This document shows, piece by piece, positions 8,270 through 18,483 of a stretch of 64,000 nt of DNA (its first letter is position 1; every line of letters begins with the position of its first letter). The notes beneath the pieces are model-generated. The model was not told the DNA's origin. It saw only the letters and a list, made by a program, of their open reading frames with translations, and ran no database searches. Both the position numbers and the translations under genes were made by a program. Source of the stretch: Curtobacterium sp. GC_Cur_3 (GTDB lineage: Bacteria; Actinomycetota; Actinomycetes; Actinomycetales; Microbacteriaceae); contig NZ_JALNUI010000012.1 in NCBI RefSeq assembly GCF_026544205.1, positions 42,933-106,932 on the forward strand. Reading direction: 5' to 3'.

Positions 8270-10321
8270 GTGCAGGACATCGCGATCGACACCGTCCAGG
8301 GCCTCCACCTGGGTGAGGACGTCGCGCGTTTCGCGATGCGCTCGGCGACGGCGACGGCCGCCACCCTGGTGCTCGATCCCCGTCCTGACGGCTCGGTGGC
8401 GGAGCGACGGGTCACACTCCGGCACGCGCCGGACTCCGACCAGTGGCACGCCGAGGTGCCGGAGGTCCGCGTCGGCGACACCTACCACCTGCTCGTCGAC
8501 GGCCCGACCGGCGGGCGCCACGACTTCGACGGCGCGCGCCAGCTGCTCGACCCGTACGCCCGCGGTGTCGTCCACGCCCCCGAGGACGCTGCGGCCCGCT
8601 GGACGAGCGTCGTGGTCGACGACGCCTTCGACTGGGGCGACGTACCCAAGCCGACGGTGCCGCTCGACCGGGTCGTCCTGTACGAGGCCAACGTGCGGAC
8701 GCTCACGAGCGCGAACCCCGCCGTGCCGGAGCACCTCCGCGGGACCTTCGCCGGGGTCGCGCACGAGAGCACCATCGCGCACCTGCAGCGGATCGGGGTG
8801 ACGACGCTCGAGCTCCTGCCCGTGCACGCGTTCGACACCGAGCACTGGCTGCAGCAGGCCGAGCGGGAGAACGCCTGGGGCTACAACACGCTCGGGTTCT
8901 TCGCCCCGCACGCCGGGTACGCGTCCTCCTCTGCCCGGGAAGCCGGCGCGGACGGGGTGCTCCGCGAGTTCAAGGGCATGGTGCGGCTGCTGCACGAGGC
9001 CGGCATCCAGGTCGTGCTCGACGTCGTCTACAACCACACCGCCGAGGAGGGCCTCGGCGGTCCGACCTCCTCCGTGCGCGGCATCGACGGCGCCAACCGG
9101 TACCGCTTCGCCGAGGACGACACCTACTACGACACGACGGGCTGCGGGAACACGCTCGACACCTCGGTCGAGGCCACCGCCGACCTCGTCGTCGACAGCC
9201 TGCGGTACTGGGCGCGGGAGATGCAGGTCGACGGCTTCCGCTTCGACCTGATGGCCGCGCTGGCCCGCGACGCCGACCACGTCTTCGACCCGGCGCACCC
9301 GCTGCTCGAGCGCATCCGGCAGCACCCGGACCTGCAGGACGTCCTGGTCATCGCCGAACCGTGGGACGTCGGCCCTGACGGCTGGCGCACCGGGGCGTTC
9401 GGCGCGGGGACGCTGGAGTGGAACGACGGCTTCCGGAACACCGTGCGGCAGTTCTGGCTGGCCGACGTCGGCCAAGAGCGCCGCAGCGGCGTACCAGGAG
9501 CGGGCATCGGCGCGCTCGCGAACTCGCTGACGGGGTCGCGGAGCGTCTTCGACGTCGCGCGCGGGCCGCTCGCCGGCGTGAACTTCGTCACCGCGCACGA
9601 CGGCTTCACGCTGCACGACCTGGTGTCGTACGACGGCAAGCACAACGAGGCCAACGGCGAGGACAACCGCGACGGCTCGAACGACAACCGCTCGTTCAAC
9701 CACGGGCACGAGGGCGCGACGGAGGACCGCGGCGTCCGTGCGGCCAGGGGGCGGTCGATGCGCAACCTGCTCGGCACGCTGTTCCTGTCCGCCGGGGTGC
9801 CGATGCTCACCGCCGGCGACGAGCGCAGCCGCACCCAGCACGGCAACAACAACGCGTACGTCGTCTCCGGCGACCTCACCCCGGTCGACTGGTCGGACGA
9901 CGAGGACGCCGAGTCGATGACCGAGACCGTGGCCGCGCTGACCCGACTGCGTGCGGCGCACCCGGCGCTGCGCCCGTCGCGCTTCGGCGTCGAGGGCCAG
10001 GTCACGCCCTCCGCGTCCCGGATGACCTGGTACGGGCCCGACGGCGGTCCGATGACCGGCGAGTGGTGGGACCAGCCGATCCACCGCGCGCTGCAGTCCT
10101 TCATCGAGTCCACGCCGGAGCACGAACCGTACGACCGGGTGCTCGTCGTGGTGCACGGCAGCGGGCGGACCCGGGACCTGACGCTCCCCGTGCGGGAGGA
10201 CGTGCTGGCGTACCGGCTGGCGTGGTCGAGCGAGAAGCACCGCGACCACGCCCGGCACCGTCCTGCCGGCACGGTGTTCACGGCGTACGGGCCGGGCATC
10301 CACGTGTTCGAGGTCGTCTGA
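8270..10321 (+). CDS. glgX: Glycogen debranching enzyme GlgX (GH13)
   Basis: 683 residues from GTG 8270. GlgX hydrolyses alpha-1,6 branches of phosphorylase-limit glycogen. An N-terminal beta-sandwich (CBM48-like, residues 1 to ~110) precedes the GH13 barrel. The four conserved GH13 regions are present: DVVYNHT, VDGFRFDL (nucleophile Asp near 325), VIAEPWDVG (acid/base Glu near 362) and VTAHDGF (Asp near 444). The N-terminus is divergent from typical GlgX but GYNTLGFFAPH and NHGHEG fit the isoamylase/GlgX subgroup. It heads the rightward glgX-glgE-glgB series. No clear Shine-Dalgarno precedes the start, so the message may be leaderless. Confidence 0.9.
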   Translation: MQDIAIDTVQGLHLGEDVARFAMRSATATAATLVLDPRPDGSVAERRVTLRHAPDSDQWHAEVPEVRVGDTYHLLVDGPTGGRHDFDGARQLLDPYARGVVHAPEDAAARWTSVVVDDAFDWGDVPKPTVPLDRVVLYEANVRTLTSANPAVPEHLRGTFAGVAHESTIAHLQRIGVTTLELLPVHAFDTEHWLQQAERENAWGYNTLGFFAPHAGYASSSAREAGADGVLREFKGMVRLLHEAGIQVVLDVVYNHTAEEGLGGPTSSVRGIDGANRYRFAEDDTYYDTTGCGNTLDTSVEATADLVVDSLRYWAREMQVDGFRFDLMAALARDADHVFDPAHPLLERIRQHPDLQDVLVIAEPWDVGPDGWRTGAFGAGTLEWNDGFRNTVRQFWLADVGQERRSGVPGAGIGALANSLTGSRSVFDVARGPLAGVNFVTAHDGFTLHDLVSYDGKHNEANGEDNRDGSNDNRSFNHGHEGATEDRGVRAARGRSMRNLLGTLFLSAGVPMLTAGDERSRTQHGNNNAYVVSGDLTPVDWSDDEDAESMTETVAALTRLRAAHPALRPSRFGVEGQVTPSASRMTWYGPDGGPMTGEWWDQPIHRALQSFIESTPEHEPYDRVLVVVHGSGRTRDLTLPVREDVLAYRLAWSSEKHRDHARHRPAGTVFTAYGPGIHVFEVV

Positions 10322-10462
10322 GCCCACTTGGTCGGGCCGGGCGGCGAGTGCGGTCGATCGGCGCGGTCGGTGGGTCCTCCACCGGCCGTGCGACGCGCCG
10401 ATCCGTCCACAGGACACGCGATCCGGGGAACACGGAGCGCCGCGCCGGGTAGCGTCTGCTCC

Positions 10463-12463
10463 GTGGCCACCGCAGACCGACCCCGGCGTCCGAAGATCGG
10501 GCGCATCCCGATCACCGAACTCACCCCGAGGACGCCCAACGGCTTCCCCGGCAAGGCCTTCGACGGCGAGGTGATCACGTTCGGCGCGACCGTCTTCCGG
10601 GAAGGCCACGGCGTGATCGGCGCCGACGTCGTCCTGGAACGACCCGACGGGGGGACCAGGACCGTCCCACTGCGCCTCGCCGCCGCCGGCACCGACCGGT
10701 ACGAGGCGACCGTCCAGGTCGACCACGTCGGCGTGTGGACCTGGCACGTCGAGGCCTACTCCGACGACTGGGCATCCTGGCTCCACGGCGCCCGGCTGAA
10801 GATCGCCGCCGGTGTCGACACCGAAGCCACGCTGCTCGACGGCGCCGTGCTGCTCGACCGGCTGGCGGCGGAGACCGACTCCCCCGCCGCGACCCGTGCC
10901 GCCGCCCGCATGCGCGACACGGAGCTCGACGCCGCCGACCGCCTCGCGGCGGTCGACGACCCGCGCATCCTGTCCGAGGTCGAGGAGTCGCCCGTCACCT
11001 CGCTCCGCACCGACTCCCCCGTGCAGCTGCTCGACGTCGAGCGCACGCGCGCCGGTGTCGGCGCCTGGTACGAGTTCTTCCCCCGCAGTGAAGGCGCCAA
11101 GCGGAACGCCGACGGCTCCTGGAAGAGCGGTGACTTCCGCACCGCCGCCCGCCGCCTCCCCGCCGTCGCCCGGATGGGCTTCGACGTGATCTACCTGCCG
11201 CCGATCCACCCGATCGGGCACACCGCCAGGAAGGGCCCGAACAACACGCTCGACGCCGGCCCGAACGACCCGGGCAGCCCCTGGGCGATCGGTTCGGCCG
11301 AGGGCGGCCACGACGCCATCCACCCCGACCTCGGCACCGAGGACGACTTCCGCGACTTCGTCGAGACGGCGAAGAACACCGGGATGGAGGTCGCGCTCGA
11401 CTTCGCGCTGCAGTGCTCCCCCGACCACCCCTGGGTCACCGAGCACCCGGAGTGGTTCACCACGCGCGCCGACGGCTCCATCGCGACCGCGGAGAACCCG
11501 CCGAAGCGCTACCAGGACATCTACCCGATCCAGTTCGACTCCGACCCCGAGGGCCTGGTCGTCGAGGTCGAGCGGGTCCTGCGCCACTGGATCGCGTTCG
11601 GCATCCGGATCTTCCGCGTCGACAACCCGCACACCAAGCCGCTCTGGTTCTGGGAGCGCGTCATCCGGGAGATCCGCGACGAGCACCCCGACACCGTGTT
11701 CCTCGCCGAGGCCTTCACCCGCCCGGCGATGATGCGGGCCCTGGCCGAGGCCGGCTTCCAGCAGTCGTACTCGTACTTCACGTGGCGCAACACGAAGGAC
11801 GAGATCGCGGACTACTTCGACGAGCTCGCCCACGAGACCTCGGACTACCTCCGTCCGAACCTGTTCGTGAACACGCCGGACATCCTCACCGAGTTCCTGC
11901 AGTTCGGTGGTCGCGCTGGGTACAAGATCCGCGCTGCGCTCGCCGCGACGGGCGCTCCGACGTGGGGCATGTACGCCGGCTACGAGCTCTTCGAGGACGT
12001 CGCACGCCCGGGCTCCGAGGAGAACATCGACAACGAGAAGTACGAGTACAAGCCGCGCGACTTCGCCCTCGCCGAGGCCGAGGGCGCGAGCCTGGCGCCG
12101 TACGTCACGATGCTGAACCGCTTCCGGCAGGCGCACCCCGCGCTCCGGCAGCTCCGGAACCTGCACGTGCACACCAGCGAGGACGACGCCATCGTCGTGT
12201 ACTCCAAGCACCTCCCCGGGCAGTTCATCCGCTCGGGCCGCGCCGACACCGTGATCGTCGTCGCGAACGTCGACCCCCACTCCGCCCGTGAGACCACGGT
12301 GCACCTCGACCTCGCTGCACTCGGACTCGACCCCGAGCAGTCGTTCGACGTCCGCGACGTCGTCACGGGTGCGCGCTGGGTCTGGGGATCGTCGAACTAC
12401 GTCCGCCTGGACGCATTCCAGGAGCCCGTGCACCTGCTCGTCGTGGAAGGACCCCACCGATGA
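10463..12463 (+). CDS. glgE: Alpha-1,4-glucan:maltose-1-phosphate maltosyltransferase GlgE
   Basis: 666 residues from GTG 10463. GlgE extends linear alpha-glucan with maltosyl units from maltose 1-phosphate, the actinobacterial route to glycogen-like polymer. Hallmarks are [11 protein letters not shown] at the N-terminus, [17 protein letters not shown], and the catalytic segment [15 protein letters not shown] with nucleophile Asp near 386. General acid Glu lies in [11 protein letters not shown], and the third Asp in [15 protein letters not shown]. The stop overlaps the glgB start by four bases (ATGA), so polymerising and branching enzymes are translationally coupled. Partners TreS and Pep2, which supply maltose 1-phosphate, are not in the window. 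Confidence 0.96.
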   Translation: MATADRPRRPKIGRIPITELTPRTPNGFPGKAFDGEVITFGATVFREGHGVIGADVVLERPDGGTRTVPLRLAAAGTDRYEATVQVDHVGVWTWHVEAYSDDWASWLHGARLKIAAGVDTEATLLDGAVLLDRLAAETDSPAATRAAARMRDTELDAADRLAAVDDPRILSEVEESPVTSLRTDSPVQLLDVERTRAGVGAWYEFFPRSEGAKRNADGSWKSGDFRTAARRLPAVARMGFDVIYLPPIHPIGHTARKGPNNTLDAGPNDPGSPWAIGSAEGGHDAIHPDLGTEDDFRDFVETAKNTGMEVALDFALQCSPDHPWVTEHPEWFTTRADGSIATAENPPKRYQDIYPIQFDSDPEGLVVEVERVLRHWIAFGIRIFRVDNPHTKPLWFWERVIREIRDEHPDTVFLAEAFTRPAMMRALAEAGFQQSYSYFTWRNTKDEIADYFDELAHETSDYLRPNLFVNTPDILTEFLQFGGRAGYKIRAALAATGAPTWGMYAGYELFEDVARPGSEENIDNEKYEYKPRDFALAEAEGASLAPYVTMLNRFRQAHPALRQLRNLHVHTSEDDAIVVYSKHLPGQFIRSGRADTVIVVANVDPHSARETTVHLDLAALGLDPEQSFDVRDVVTGARWVWGSSNYVRLDAFQEPVHLLVVEGPHR

Positions 12464-15153
12464 CCGACCACCACAACCCCGAGCGGATCGAACCCCGCGA
12501 CCGGGGCCAGGGGCCGAGCGTGCCCCCGGTCCAGCCGCCGCCCCCGCCCGCACGCTCCGAGCACCCGGCGAAGCACGTCGACCCCACCGCGGACCCCGCT
12601 GACGCGCTCGACCCCGTCGACGCTGCGGACGCCGCCGGCCTGGGCGCCGGGTCCCCGGTCCCGAGCCGCCCGGTCCCCGCACCGGTGCCGTCGCGCGCTC
12701 CCCAGGCTGTGCCCCGCACCGAGCCGCGGACGTCGGCCCCCGGAGAGGACCTCCCCGGTGCCCGACTGCCGCGCCGCGAGTCCCCCGACCGTGACGTGCC
12801 CGAGTCGGCGACGCTCGCCGGTGGCCTGGACACACCGCACCCCCGTCACGCCGAAGCGGTGGACGCGACCCCGGCGGACACCACTCCGGCAGACACCACC
12901 CCGGCGACCACCGCACAGGACGTCGCTGAGTCGGCCGCAGCCGCCGAGCCGTCCGACGGCACGACCACCACGGCCGACGCTGCCGCGGCGACCGTCGAGC
13001 CACGACCCGCTCCCCTCGAGGAGTGGCTGCGCCAGCAGGTCGCCGAGGGCCGCTGGTCCCAGCCGCACGACGTGCTCGGCCCGCACCCGGTCGACGGCGG
13101 CACCAGTGTGCGCGTCGTCCGCCACCTCGCCGAGGCCGTCCGCATCGTCCGTCCGGACGGCGACGACATCGAGCTCGCCCACGAGGGCGACGGCCTCTGG
13201 TCCGGCGCCACGACCGGCGAACTCGGCCGGTACCGCGTCGAGTCCGAGTACGTCGAGGACGACACGACGTGGACCAGCGACGACGCCTACCGGTTCCCGC
13301 CGACGCTCGGCGAACTCGACCTGCACCTGTTCGGTGAGGGCCGCGACGAGCAGCTCTGGAACCACCTCGGTGCCCACGTCACGACCGTCGACGGCGTCGA
13401 CGGCGTCGCGTTCGCCGTCTGGGCCCCCCGGGCCACCGCCGTCCGCGTGATCGGCGACTTCGAGGGCTGGGAGGGCCGCACCACCGCGATGCGCCGCCTG
13501 AACGACCTCGGCGTCTGGGAGCTCTTCTGGCCGGGTGCCCTCGACGGGCAGCGGTACAAGTTCCAGATCCTCACCGACAGCGGCTGGGTCGAGCGCGCCG
13601 ACCCCTTCGCGCGTCGCGCCGAGGTCCCGCCGCTGACGGCGTCGGTCATCACGAGCTCCTCCTACGCATGGTCGGACGGGGACCGCCAGTGGATGGCGGA
13701 CCGCGCCGCCGCGACGACACACGATCGCCCGATGAGCGTGTACGAGGTCCACCTCGGCTCCTGGCGTCCGGGCCTGTCGTACCGCGACGTCGCCGACGAG
13801 CTCATCGGGCACGTGCAGCACCTCGGGTTCACGCACATCGAGTTCCTGCCCCTGTCCGAGCACCCCTTCGGTGGGTCGTGGGGCTACCAGGTCACCGGGT
13901 ACTACGCCCCGACCTCCCGCTACGGCAGCCCCGACGACCTCCGCTACCTGATCGACCGGCTGCACTCGGCCGGCATCGGCGTGATCATGGACTGGGTCCC
14001 CGGGCACTTCCCGAAGGACGAGTGGGCGCTGGCGAAGTTCGACGGCTACGCGCTCTTCGAGCACCCGGACCCCCGCCGCGGCGAGCAGCTCGACTGGGGC
14101 ACCTACGTGTTCGACTTCGGGCAGCCGCAGGTGAAGAACTTCCTGGTCGCGAACGCGCTGTACTGGATGGAGGAGTTCCACATCGACGGCCTCCGCGTGG
14201 ACGCCGTCGCCTCGATCCTGTACCTCGACTACTCCCGCACGGAGTGGCTGCCGAACATCCACGGCGGACGCGAGAACCTCGAGGCGATCTCGTTCCTGCA
14301 GGAGACCAACGCCACCGCGTACAAGCGCTACCCGGGCATCGTCATGATCGCCGAGGAGAGCACCTCGTGGCCGGGCGTCACCCAGCCCACCAGTGCCGGC
14401 GGCCTCGGCTTCGGGCAGAAGTGGAACATGGGGTGGATGCACGACTCGCTCGAGTACGTGCAGCGTGACCCGGCGTACCGCTCGTACCACCACGACGAGC
14501 TGACGTTCTCGTTCGTGTACGCGTTCAGCGAGCAGTTCACCCTGCCGATCAGCCACGACGAGGTCGTGCACGGCAAGGGCTCGCTCTACGGCAAAATGCC
14601 CGGCGACGAGTGGCAGAAGCTCGCCAACGTGCGCGCCTACCTCGCGTTCATGTGGTCGCACCCCGGCAAGCAGCTGCTGTTCATGGGCCAGGAGTTCGCC
14701 CAGATCGGCGAGTGGTCCGAGGCCCGCGGGCTCGACTGGTGGCACCTCGACGACCCGGGTCACCGTGGCGTGCAGGACCTCGTCGCCGAGCTCAACAGCG
14801 TGTACAAGGACACCCCCGCGCTGTGGACGCACGACAGCACCGCCGAGGGCTTCGAGTGGCTCGAGGGCGGCGACGCTCCCCACGCCACGATCGGGTTCCT
14901 GCGCAAGGCCGGTGACGAGCGCCTCGCGGTCTTCGTGAACTTCTCCGGCGTGCCCGTCGAGCGGCGCTTCGGCCTGCCGACGGCCGGTGCCTGGCACGAG
15001 GTCCTCAACACCGACGCAGCCGAGTACGGCGGGTCCGGCGTCGGCAACCTCGGTGTCGTCACCGCCGAGGACGTCCCGTGGGCCGGTCGCCCGGCCTCGG
15101 CGAACCTCGTGGTGCCCCCGCTCGGCGCCGTCTGGCTGAAGCTCGCCCCGTAG
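12460..15153 (+). CDS. glgB: 1,4-alpha-glucan branching enzyme GlgB with long disordered N-terminus
   Basis: 897 residues; typical GlgB is about 730. The first ~185 residues are Pro/Ala/Thr/Asp-rich low-complexity sequence including repeated ADTTPA, with no recognisable domain. The normal enzyme begins near [14 protein letters not shown], then two beta-sandwich regions ([20 protein letters not shown] is CBM48) and the GH13 barrel. Catalytic residues are in [14 protein letters not shown] (Asp near 580), [12 protein letters not shown] (Glu near 632) and [13 protein letters not shown] (Asp near 700). GlgB moves alpha-1,4 oligosaccharides to alpha-1,6 positions. The gene is coupled to glgE and ends before a strong hairpin. 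Confidence 0.95.
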   Translation: MTDHHNPERIEPRDRGQGPSVPPVQPPPPPARSEHPAKHVDPTADPADALDPVDAADAAGLGAGSPVPSRPVPAPVPSRAPQAVPRTEPRTSAPGEDLPGARLPRRESPDRDVPESATLAGGLDTPHPRHAEAVDATPADTTPADTTPATTAQDVAESAAAAEPSDGTTTTADAAAATVEPRPAPLEEWLRQQVAEGRWSQPHDVLGPHPVDGGTSVRVVRHLAEAVRIVRPDGDDIELAHEGDGLWSGATTGELGRYRVESEYVEDDTTWTSDDAYRFPPTLGELDLHLFGEGRDEQLWNHLGAHVTTVDGVDGVAFAVWAPRATAVRVIGDFEGWEGRTTAMRRLNDLGVWELFWPGALDGQRYKFQILTDSGWVERADPFARRAEVPPLTASVITSSSYAWSDGDRQWMADRAAATTHDRPMSVYEVHLGSWRPGLSYRDVADELIGHVQHLGFTHIEFLPLSEHPFGGSWGYQVTGYYAPTSRYGSPDDLRYLIDRLHSAGIGVIMDWVPGHFPKDEWALAKFDGYALFEHPDPRRGEQLDWGTYVFDFGQPQVKNFLVANALYWMEEFHIDGLRVDAVASILYLDYSRTEWLPNIHGGRENLEAISFLQETNATAYKRYPGIVMIAEESTSWPGVTQPTSAGGLGFGQKWNMGWMHDSLEYVQRDPAYRSYHHDELTFSFVYAFSEQFTLPISHDEVVHGKGSLYGKMPGDEWQKLANVRAYLAFMWSHPGKQLLFMGQEFAQIGEWSEARGLDWWHLDDPGHRGVQDLVAELNSVYKDTPALWTHDSTAEGFEWLEGGDAPHATIGFLRKAGDERLAVFVNFSGVPVERRFGLPTAGAWHEVLNTDAAEYGGSGVGNLGVVTAEDVPWAGRPASANLVVPPLGAVWLKLAP

Positions 15154-15172
15154 TCCGGGGGCAGTGCGGACA

Positions 15173-15207
15173 CGCGGAGGAGGTCGGCCCAGCCGACCCC
15201 CTCCGCG
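15173..15207 (+). terminator. Terminator of the glgX-glgE-glgB series
   Basis: A 15-bp stem (15173-15187 with 15193-15207, one mismatch) with a 5-base loop lies 20 bp after the glgB stop. Confidence 0.7.
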
Positions 15208-15286
15208 CGTTCGTCTGTGCGGCGGGGGTGCCCGCCCGTGCACGTGCACGTCCCACGCGGAGCGAGTCGAATCGCGCGGAGCGAGA

Positions 15287-15335
15287 GGAATCGCGCGTTG
15301 CGGGTCGGATCTTCCGACCCGCAACGCGCGATTCC
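15287..15335. repeat. AATCGCGCG hairpin element, copy 1
   Basis: A perfect 23-bp stem (15287-15309 with 15313-15335) and 3-base loop, in the 386-bp convergent gap between glgB and the thioredoxin gene. A partial direct copy of the left arm (GAATCGCGCGGAGCGAG) sits just before it. Related hairpins occur at 38126-38165 and 49086-49126. Confidence 0.8.
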
Positions 15336-15375
15336 ACATCCCACAGCGCCCGTGATGGGCGGAACCGCCCACACG

Positions 15376-15421
15376 ACGGACGGGAGGCTCGGTACCAGCC
15401 GGCACCGAGCCTCCCGTCCGT
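15376..15421. repeat. GACGGGAGGCTCG hairpin element, copy 1
   Basis: A perfect 18-bp stem (15376-15393 with 15404-15421) and 10-base loop in the same convergent gap. The core arm ACGGGAGGCTCGGT recurs as hairpins at 38041, 43368, 49171 and 50808. It could serve as a bidirectional terminator. Confidence 0.8.
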
Positions 15422-15503
15422 GGATGGCCGCGACAGCGAGACGCCCCCGGCGACTCGGAACGCCGCCGATTCCGGCGGTGTCTCGAGCGCTCGGGGGCGT
15501 CTC

Positions 15504-15541
15504 GAGCAGACGGGGGTGTCTCGCGACTCCCCCGTGTGCTC
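15504..15541 (-). terminator. Terminator hairpin after the thioredoxin-TPR gene
   Basis: GAGCA/TGCTC and ACGGGGG/CCCCCGT arms enclose a 12-base loop, directly at the stop codon on the minus strand. A second GAGACGCCCCC/GGGGGCGTCTC inverted repeat lies just beyond, so the gap to 15421 is full of structure and holds no gene. Confidence 0.6.
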
Positions 15542-16565
15542 AGTACAGCGCGCTCGCCAGGCGGCGGCGTGCCGCCACGACGCGCGGGTCCTCCGCACCG
15601 ATCAGCTCGAAGTACTCGACGAGCCGGACGCGGAGCGCCTCACGCTGGTCGCCGAACACGGTCGGCACCAGGTCGAGCAGCCGCCCGAAGGCGTCCTCGA
15701 CGTGTCCACCGCTGATGTCGAGGTCGGCCACGGCGAGCTGGGCCTCGACGTCGTGCGGCCCGGCGCCGGCGGCAGCGCGGATCTCGTCGGCGGTGTGCCC
15801 GGCGAGCCGGTCGAGGAGCGACACCTGCGCCAGTCCCGCGACGGCCATCTGGTCGTGCGGGTCCTGCAGGATGGCGGTCTTGTACTCCTGGATGGCGGTG
15901 GCGTAGTCGCCCTGCTCGATGGCGTCGTAGGCGGCCTGGTGGTGCTGCGGCAGCGGCTCCGGCTCGGGCTCGCCCTGCTCGACGGCCTCGGTGTCGACAC
16001 CGGCGCCGTCGACGGTCACGCGCCCGGAGACGCCGTTCTGCTCGGCAGCCTGGAGCACCTGCTCGAAGACGTCACGGACCTCGGCCTCGGGCAGCGCACC
16101 GACGAACAACCCCAGCGGGCGTCCGGCGATGACGGCGGCCACGGTCGGGATCGACTGCGCCTGGAAGGCCTGCACGAGCTGCGGGTTCGTGTCGGCGTCG
16201 ACCTTGGCCAGCAGGACGCGGCCGTCGTACTCCGCGGTCAACCGTTCGAGGATCGGCGAGAGCTGCTTGCACGGCCCGCACCACTCGGCCCAGATGTCCA
16301 CGATCACGGGGACGATGGTCGAGAGCTGCAGGATGTCCTGGAAGCTCTGGTCGGTGACGTCGAGGACGAGCGACGGAACGGTCAGGTCGCCGGCGGTCTC
16401 GCTGCCGGGGACGCCGGCACCGGGAACTCCGGTGGGACCGGTGGCACCGGGGCCCGCGGCACCGGGACCGGTCGGCTGTCCTGCCGGTCGCTGCGCACGC
16501 TCGACCAGGGAAGACAGGTCGACGGCTCCGCGGAGTCCGGACGGGGTCGGGGGGACGTTCGTCAT
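15540..16565 (-). CDS. Thioredoxin-fold/TPR co-chaperone-like protein (YbbN family)
   Basis: 341 residues. An Ala/Gly/Pro-rich N-terminal segment (about 25-60) precedes a thioredoxin domain with active site WCGPC at residues 95-99 and the cis-Pro segment SIPTVAAV. A ~25-residue Glu/Pro linker leads to tetratricopeptide-like helices (HHQAAYDAIEQGDYATAIQEY and following). This order matches E. coli YbbN/CnoX, which protects proteins from oxidative aggregation. Here both cysteines of CGPC are kept, unlike E. coli YbbN, so redox activity is possible. The start codon overlaps the stop of the upstream membrane-protein gene by four bases. Confidence 0.88.
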   Translation of the reverse strand: MTNVPPTPSGLRGAVDLSSLVERAQRPAGQPTGPGAAGPGATGPTGVPGAGVPGSETAGDLTVPSLVLDVTDQSFQDILQLSTIVPVIVDIWAEWCGPCKQLSPILERLTAEYDGRVLLAKVDADTNPQLVQAFQAQSIPTVAAVIAGRPLGLFVGALPEAEVRDVFEQVLQAAEQNGVSGRVTVDGAGVDTEAVEQGEPEPEPLPQHHQAAYDAIEQGDYATAIQEYKTAILQDPHDQMAVAGLAQVSLLDRLAGHTADEIRAAAGAGPHDVEAQLAVADLDISGGHVEDAFGRLLDLVPTVFGDQREALRVRLVEYFELIGAEDPRVVAARRRLASALY

Positions 16566-18298
16566 TGCACCTCACTCGCTGCGATCAGGCCCTGGGTGAA
16601 CCCGAGCAGGACCATCTTGTCGTCCGACCCGACGGCCGGCACGGAGAAGAGCAGCTGGACGCCGTAGGTGGCGCTCACGCCCTTCTTGCTGGAGTCGACA
16701 CCGGACAGGGCCTTCACGGCGCCCTCGGTGTTGACGGAGGCCCCGGTGGCCGTCGGCGTGACCTTCTCGATCTCGTCGAGGCTGACCGACACGAGTGCAC
16801 CGGCACCGTTCGTCGCCAGGGCGACGGCACTGCCGTCCGGCGACTCGGACGAGTACTCGATCTTGGCGGTGTCGGGCAGGGCCTCGGACTTCTTGTCCTT
16901 GTAGTCCTTGCCGATCTTCGGCCGGAGGTCGTCGCCGTCGCTCTGGAACAGGTCGGCGTACTCGCTGTCGGCGTCCTTCGACAGGACGTCGCCGTAGGCC
17001 TTCGCGACCTGGTCAGGGGCGATCGCCAGGAGCGGGGAGTCCGAGGCGAGCTGCGCGGTGCCGATCGACACGGGGGCGACGGACGGCAGGGTGGCATCGG
17101 CCTCGAGCGAGACGTCGTACATCACCTTGTAGTCGTCGCGTGCCGACTCCTGCACGAGCGTGAGCGCCTGCGGTGCCGTCTTCTGGTCGGAGGGGTCCGA
17201 CGTGACGACGAACACGGTGCGCGGCCAGCTGTCGGTCTGCTGCGGGAGCGCGACCGAGACGTCGGCGGCCGAGATCGTCGGCGGCGCCTGGACGTCCTCG
17301 TCCGCGTCACGGATCGTGTAGTTGGCCTTCCGGAGGTCGAGCGCGGGCCCGGTGAACCGGGTGCCTGCGAGGTCAGCGTCCTTGTCGGAGTCCGCCTTCG
17401 ACGCGACGTCGGCGATGCGCTGGACCACGCGGGTGATCTGCTGCCGGGTCGCGGCGGTCGGCTCGGCCTGCTCGGCTGCTCCGGTCGCCGAGGCAGTCGG
17501 GGTCGGGGTCGCCGCGACGCCGCCCTGGGGCCAGTACTCCGACGAGCAGCCGGCGAGCGACAGTGCGCCGAGCAGGACGACCGGCACCGCGATCAGCGAA
17601 CGACGCCCGCGGCGGGACCTGGCGGGCACCTGGGCACCGGCGGCAGCGGCGCGGCGCGAGGCCCGCACGCGGGGAGGACGCGTCCCGCCACTGCGACGGC
17701 GCGGACCGCGGGATCGGCGCTGGTGCAGGAACGCCCAGACCAGCAGCACGATGCCGCCGAGCACGAAGATGCCGCCGGCGGTCATGAGCGGACCCACGGA
17801 CGGCGTGGAGGTGTCGCGCGGCCAGGTGACCGAGACGTCCGACGGTGCTGCCGACGAGCCCTCGCCGACGATGAGCACGGAGACGTCGTCGGGCAGCCGG
17901 ACGGTGAACTGCCCGGCGTCGTCGTACTCCTGGTACCAGAGGTCGCTGCCCTTCGGGTCCGGCACGGTGGTGTCGCTGCCGGCGGTCTTCGCGACGAGTC
18001 GGGACTGGTCGGCGTCGTACCGGAGCGTGCGGTGGCGGGCGTCACCCACCCAGGCGTCCACGTCCGAGGTCTTGCCGTAGGCGGCGAAGACCTTGCCGGA
18101 CCCGGAGACGCTGATCCGCTGGTAGCCGGGGTTCGCGTTGAGCACGGAGCCGGGGATGACGGTCACGGGGGCCTTCGTGGTCGTGGACGTCTGCGCGACG
18201 ATCGAGGACGGCGGAGCGAAGACGGTCCGCTCGGCGACCCCCAGGCCGACGAGCAGCAGCCCGATCACGAAACTGACGATCGCCAGGACGAATCGCAC
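16562..18298 (-). CDS. Three-helix membrane protein with an internal lipobox-like segment
   Basis: 578 residues, family not recognised by name. Hydrophobic helices lie at about 1-23 and 170-192. A very basic stretch (193-235) is followed by a third helix that ends in LSLAGCSS, Cys 251, an ideal lipoprotein lipobox in the middle of the protein. The rest is a soluble Ala/Asp/Ser-rich domain of ~325 residues. With helix 1 outward the topology is consistent: 24-169 outside, 193-235 inside, C-terminal domain outside. An in-frame GTG at codon 224 (17629) could also start a separate 355-residue lipoprotein. It is translationally coupled to the thioredoxin-TPR gene downstream (ATGA). Confidence 0.75.
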   Translation of the reverse strand: MRFVLAIVSFVIGLLLVGLGVAERTVFAPPSSIVAQTSTTTKAPVTVIPGSVLNANPGYQRISVSGSGKVFAAYGKTSDVDAWVGDARHRTLRYDADQSRLVAKTAGSDTTVPDPKGSDLWYQEYDDAGQFTVRLPDDVSVLIVGEGSSAAPSDVSVTWPRDTSTPSVGPLMTAGGIFVLGGIVLLVWAFLHQRRSRGPRRRSGGTRPPRVRASRRAAAAGAQVPARSRRGRRSLIAVPVVLLGALSLAGCSSEYWPQGGVAATPTPTASATGAAEQAEPTAATRQQITRVVQRIADVASKADSDKDADLAGTRFTGPALDLRKANYTIRDADEDVQAPPTISAADVSVALPQQTDSWPRTVFVVTSDPSDQKTAPQALTLVQESARDDYKVMYDVSLEADATLPSVAPVSIGTAQLASDSPLLAIAPDQVAKAYGDVLSKDADSEYADLFQSDGDDLRPKIGKDYKDKKSEALPDTAKIEYSSESPDGSAVALATNGAGALVSVSLDEIEKVTPTATGASVNTEGAVKALSGVDSSKKGVSATYGVQLLFSVPAVGSDDKMVLLGFTQGLIAASEVQ

Positions 18299-18483
18299 GG
18301 AACTCTCTCCCTCCGCGCCGGGGTGGGGGGATCGGCGCGAATCAACGCCCCAGGCTACGCGAGAACCACTGTGAAGCGCATCCCGTCACGCTGTCCGCGA
18401 GCACAGCCCTGCCCATCGGGGCACCACTACAATCGGGGCGCGGGCGGCACCGGGCCGCCCGAGTGGACCAGTGGGAGCGACAC

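Noticed and set aside
7613..13003. 1796-residue minus-strand open frame
   Set aside because: It lies antisense to glgX, glgE and part of glgB and has Arg/Gly/Val-rich shadow composition; the plus-strand genes are well-supported enzymes.
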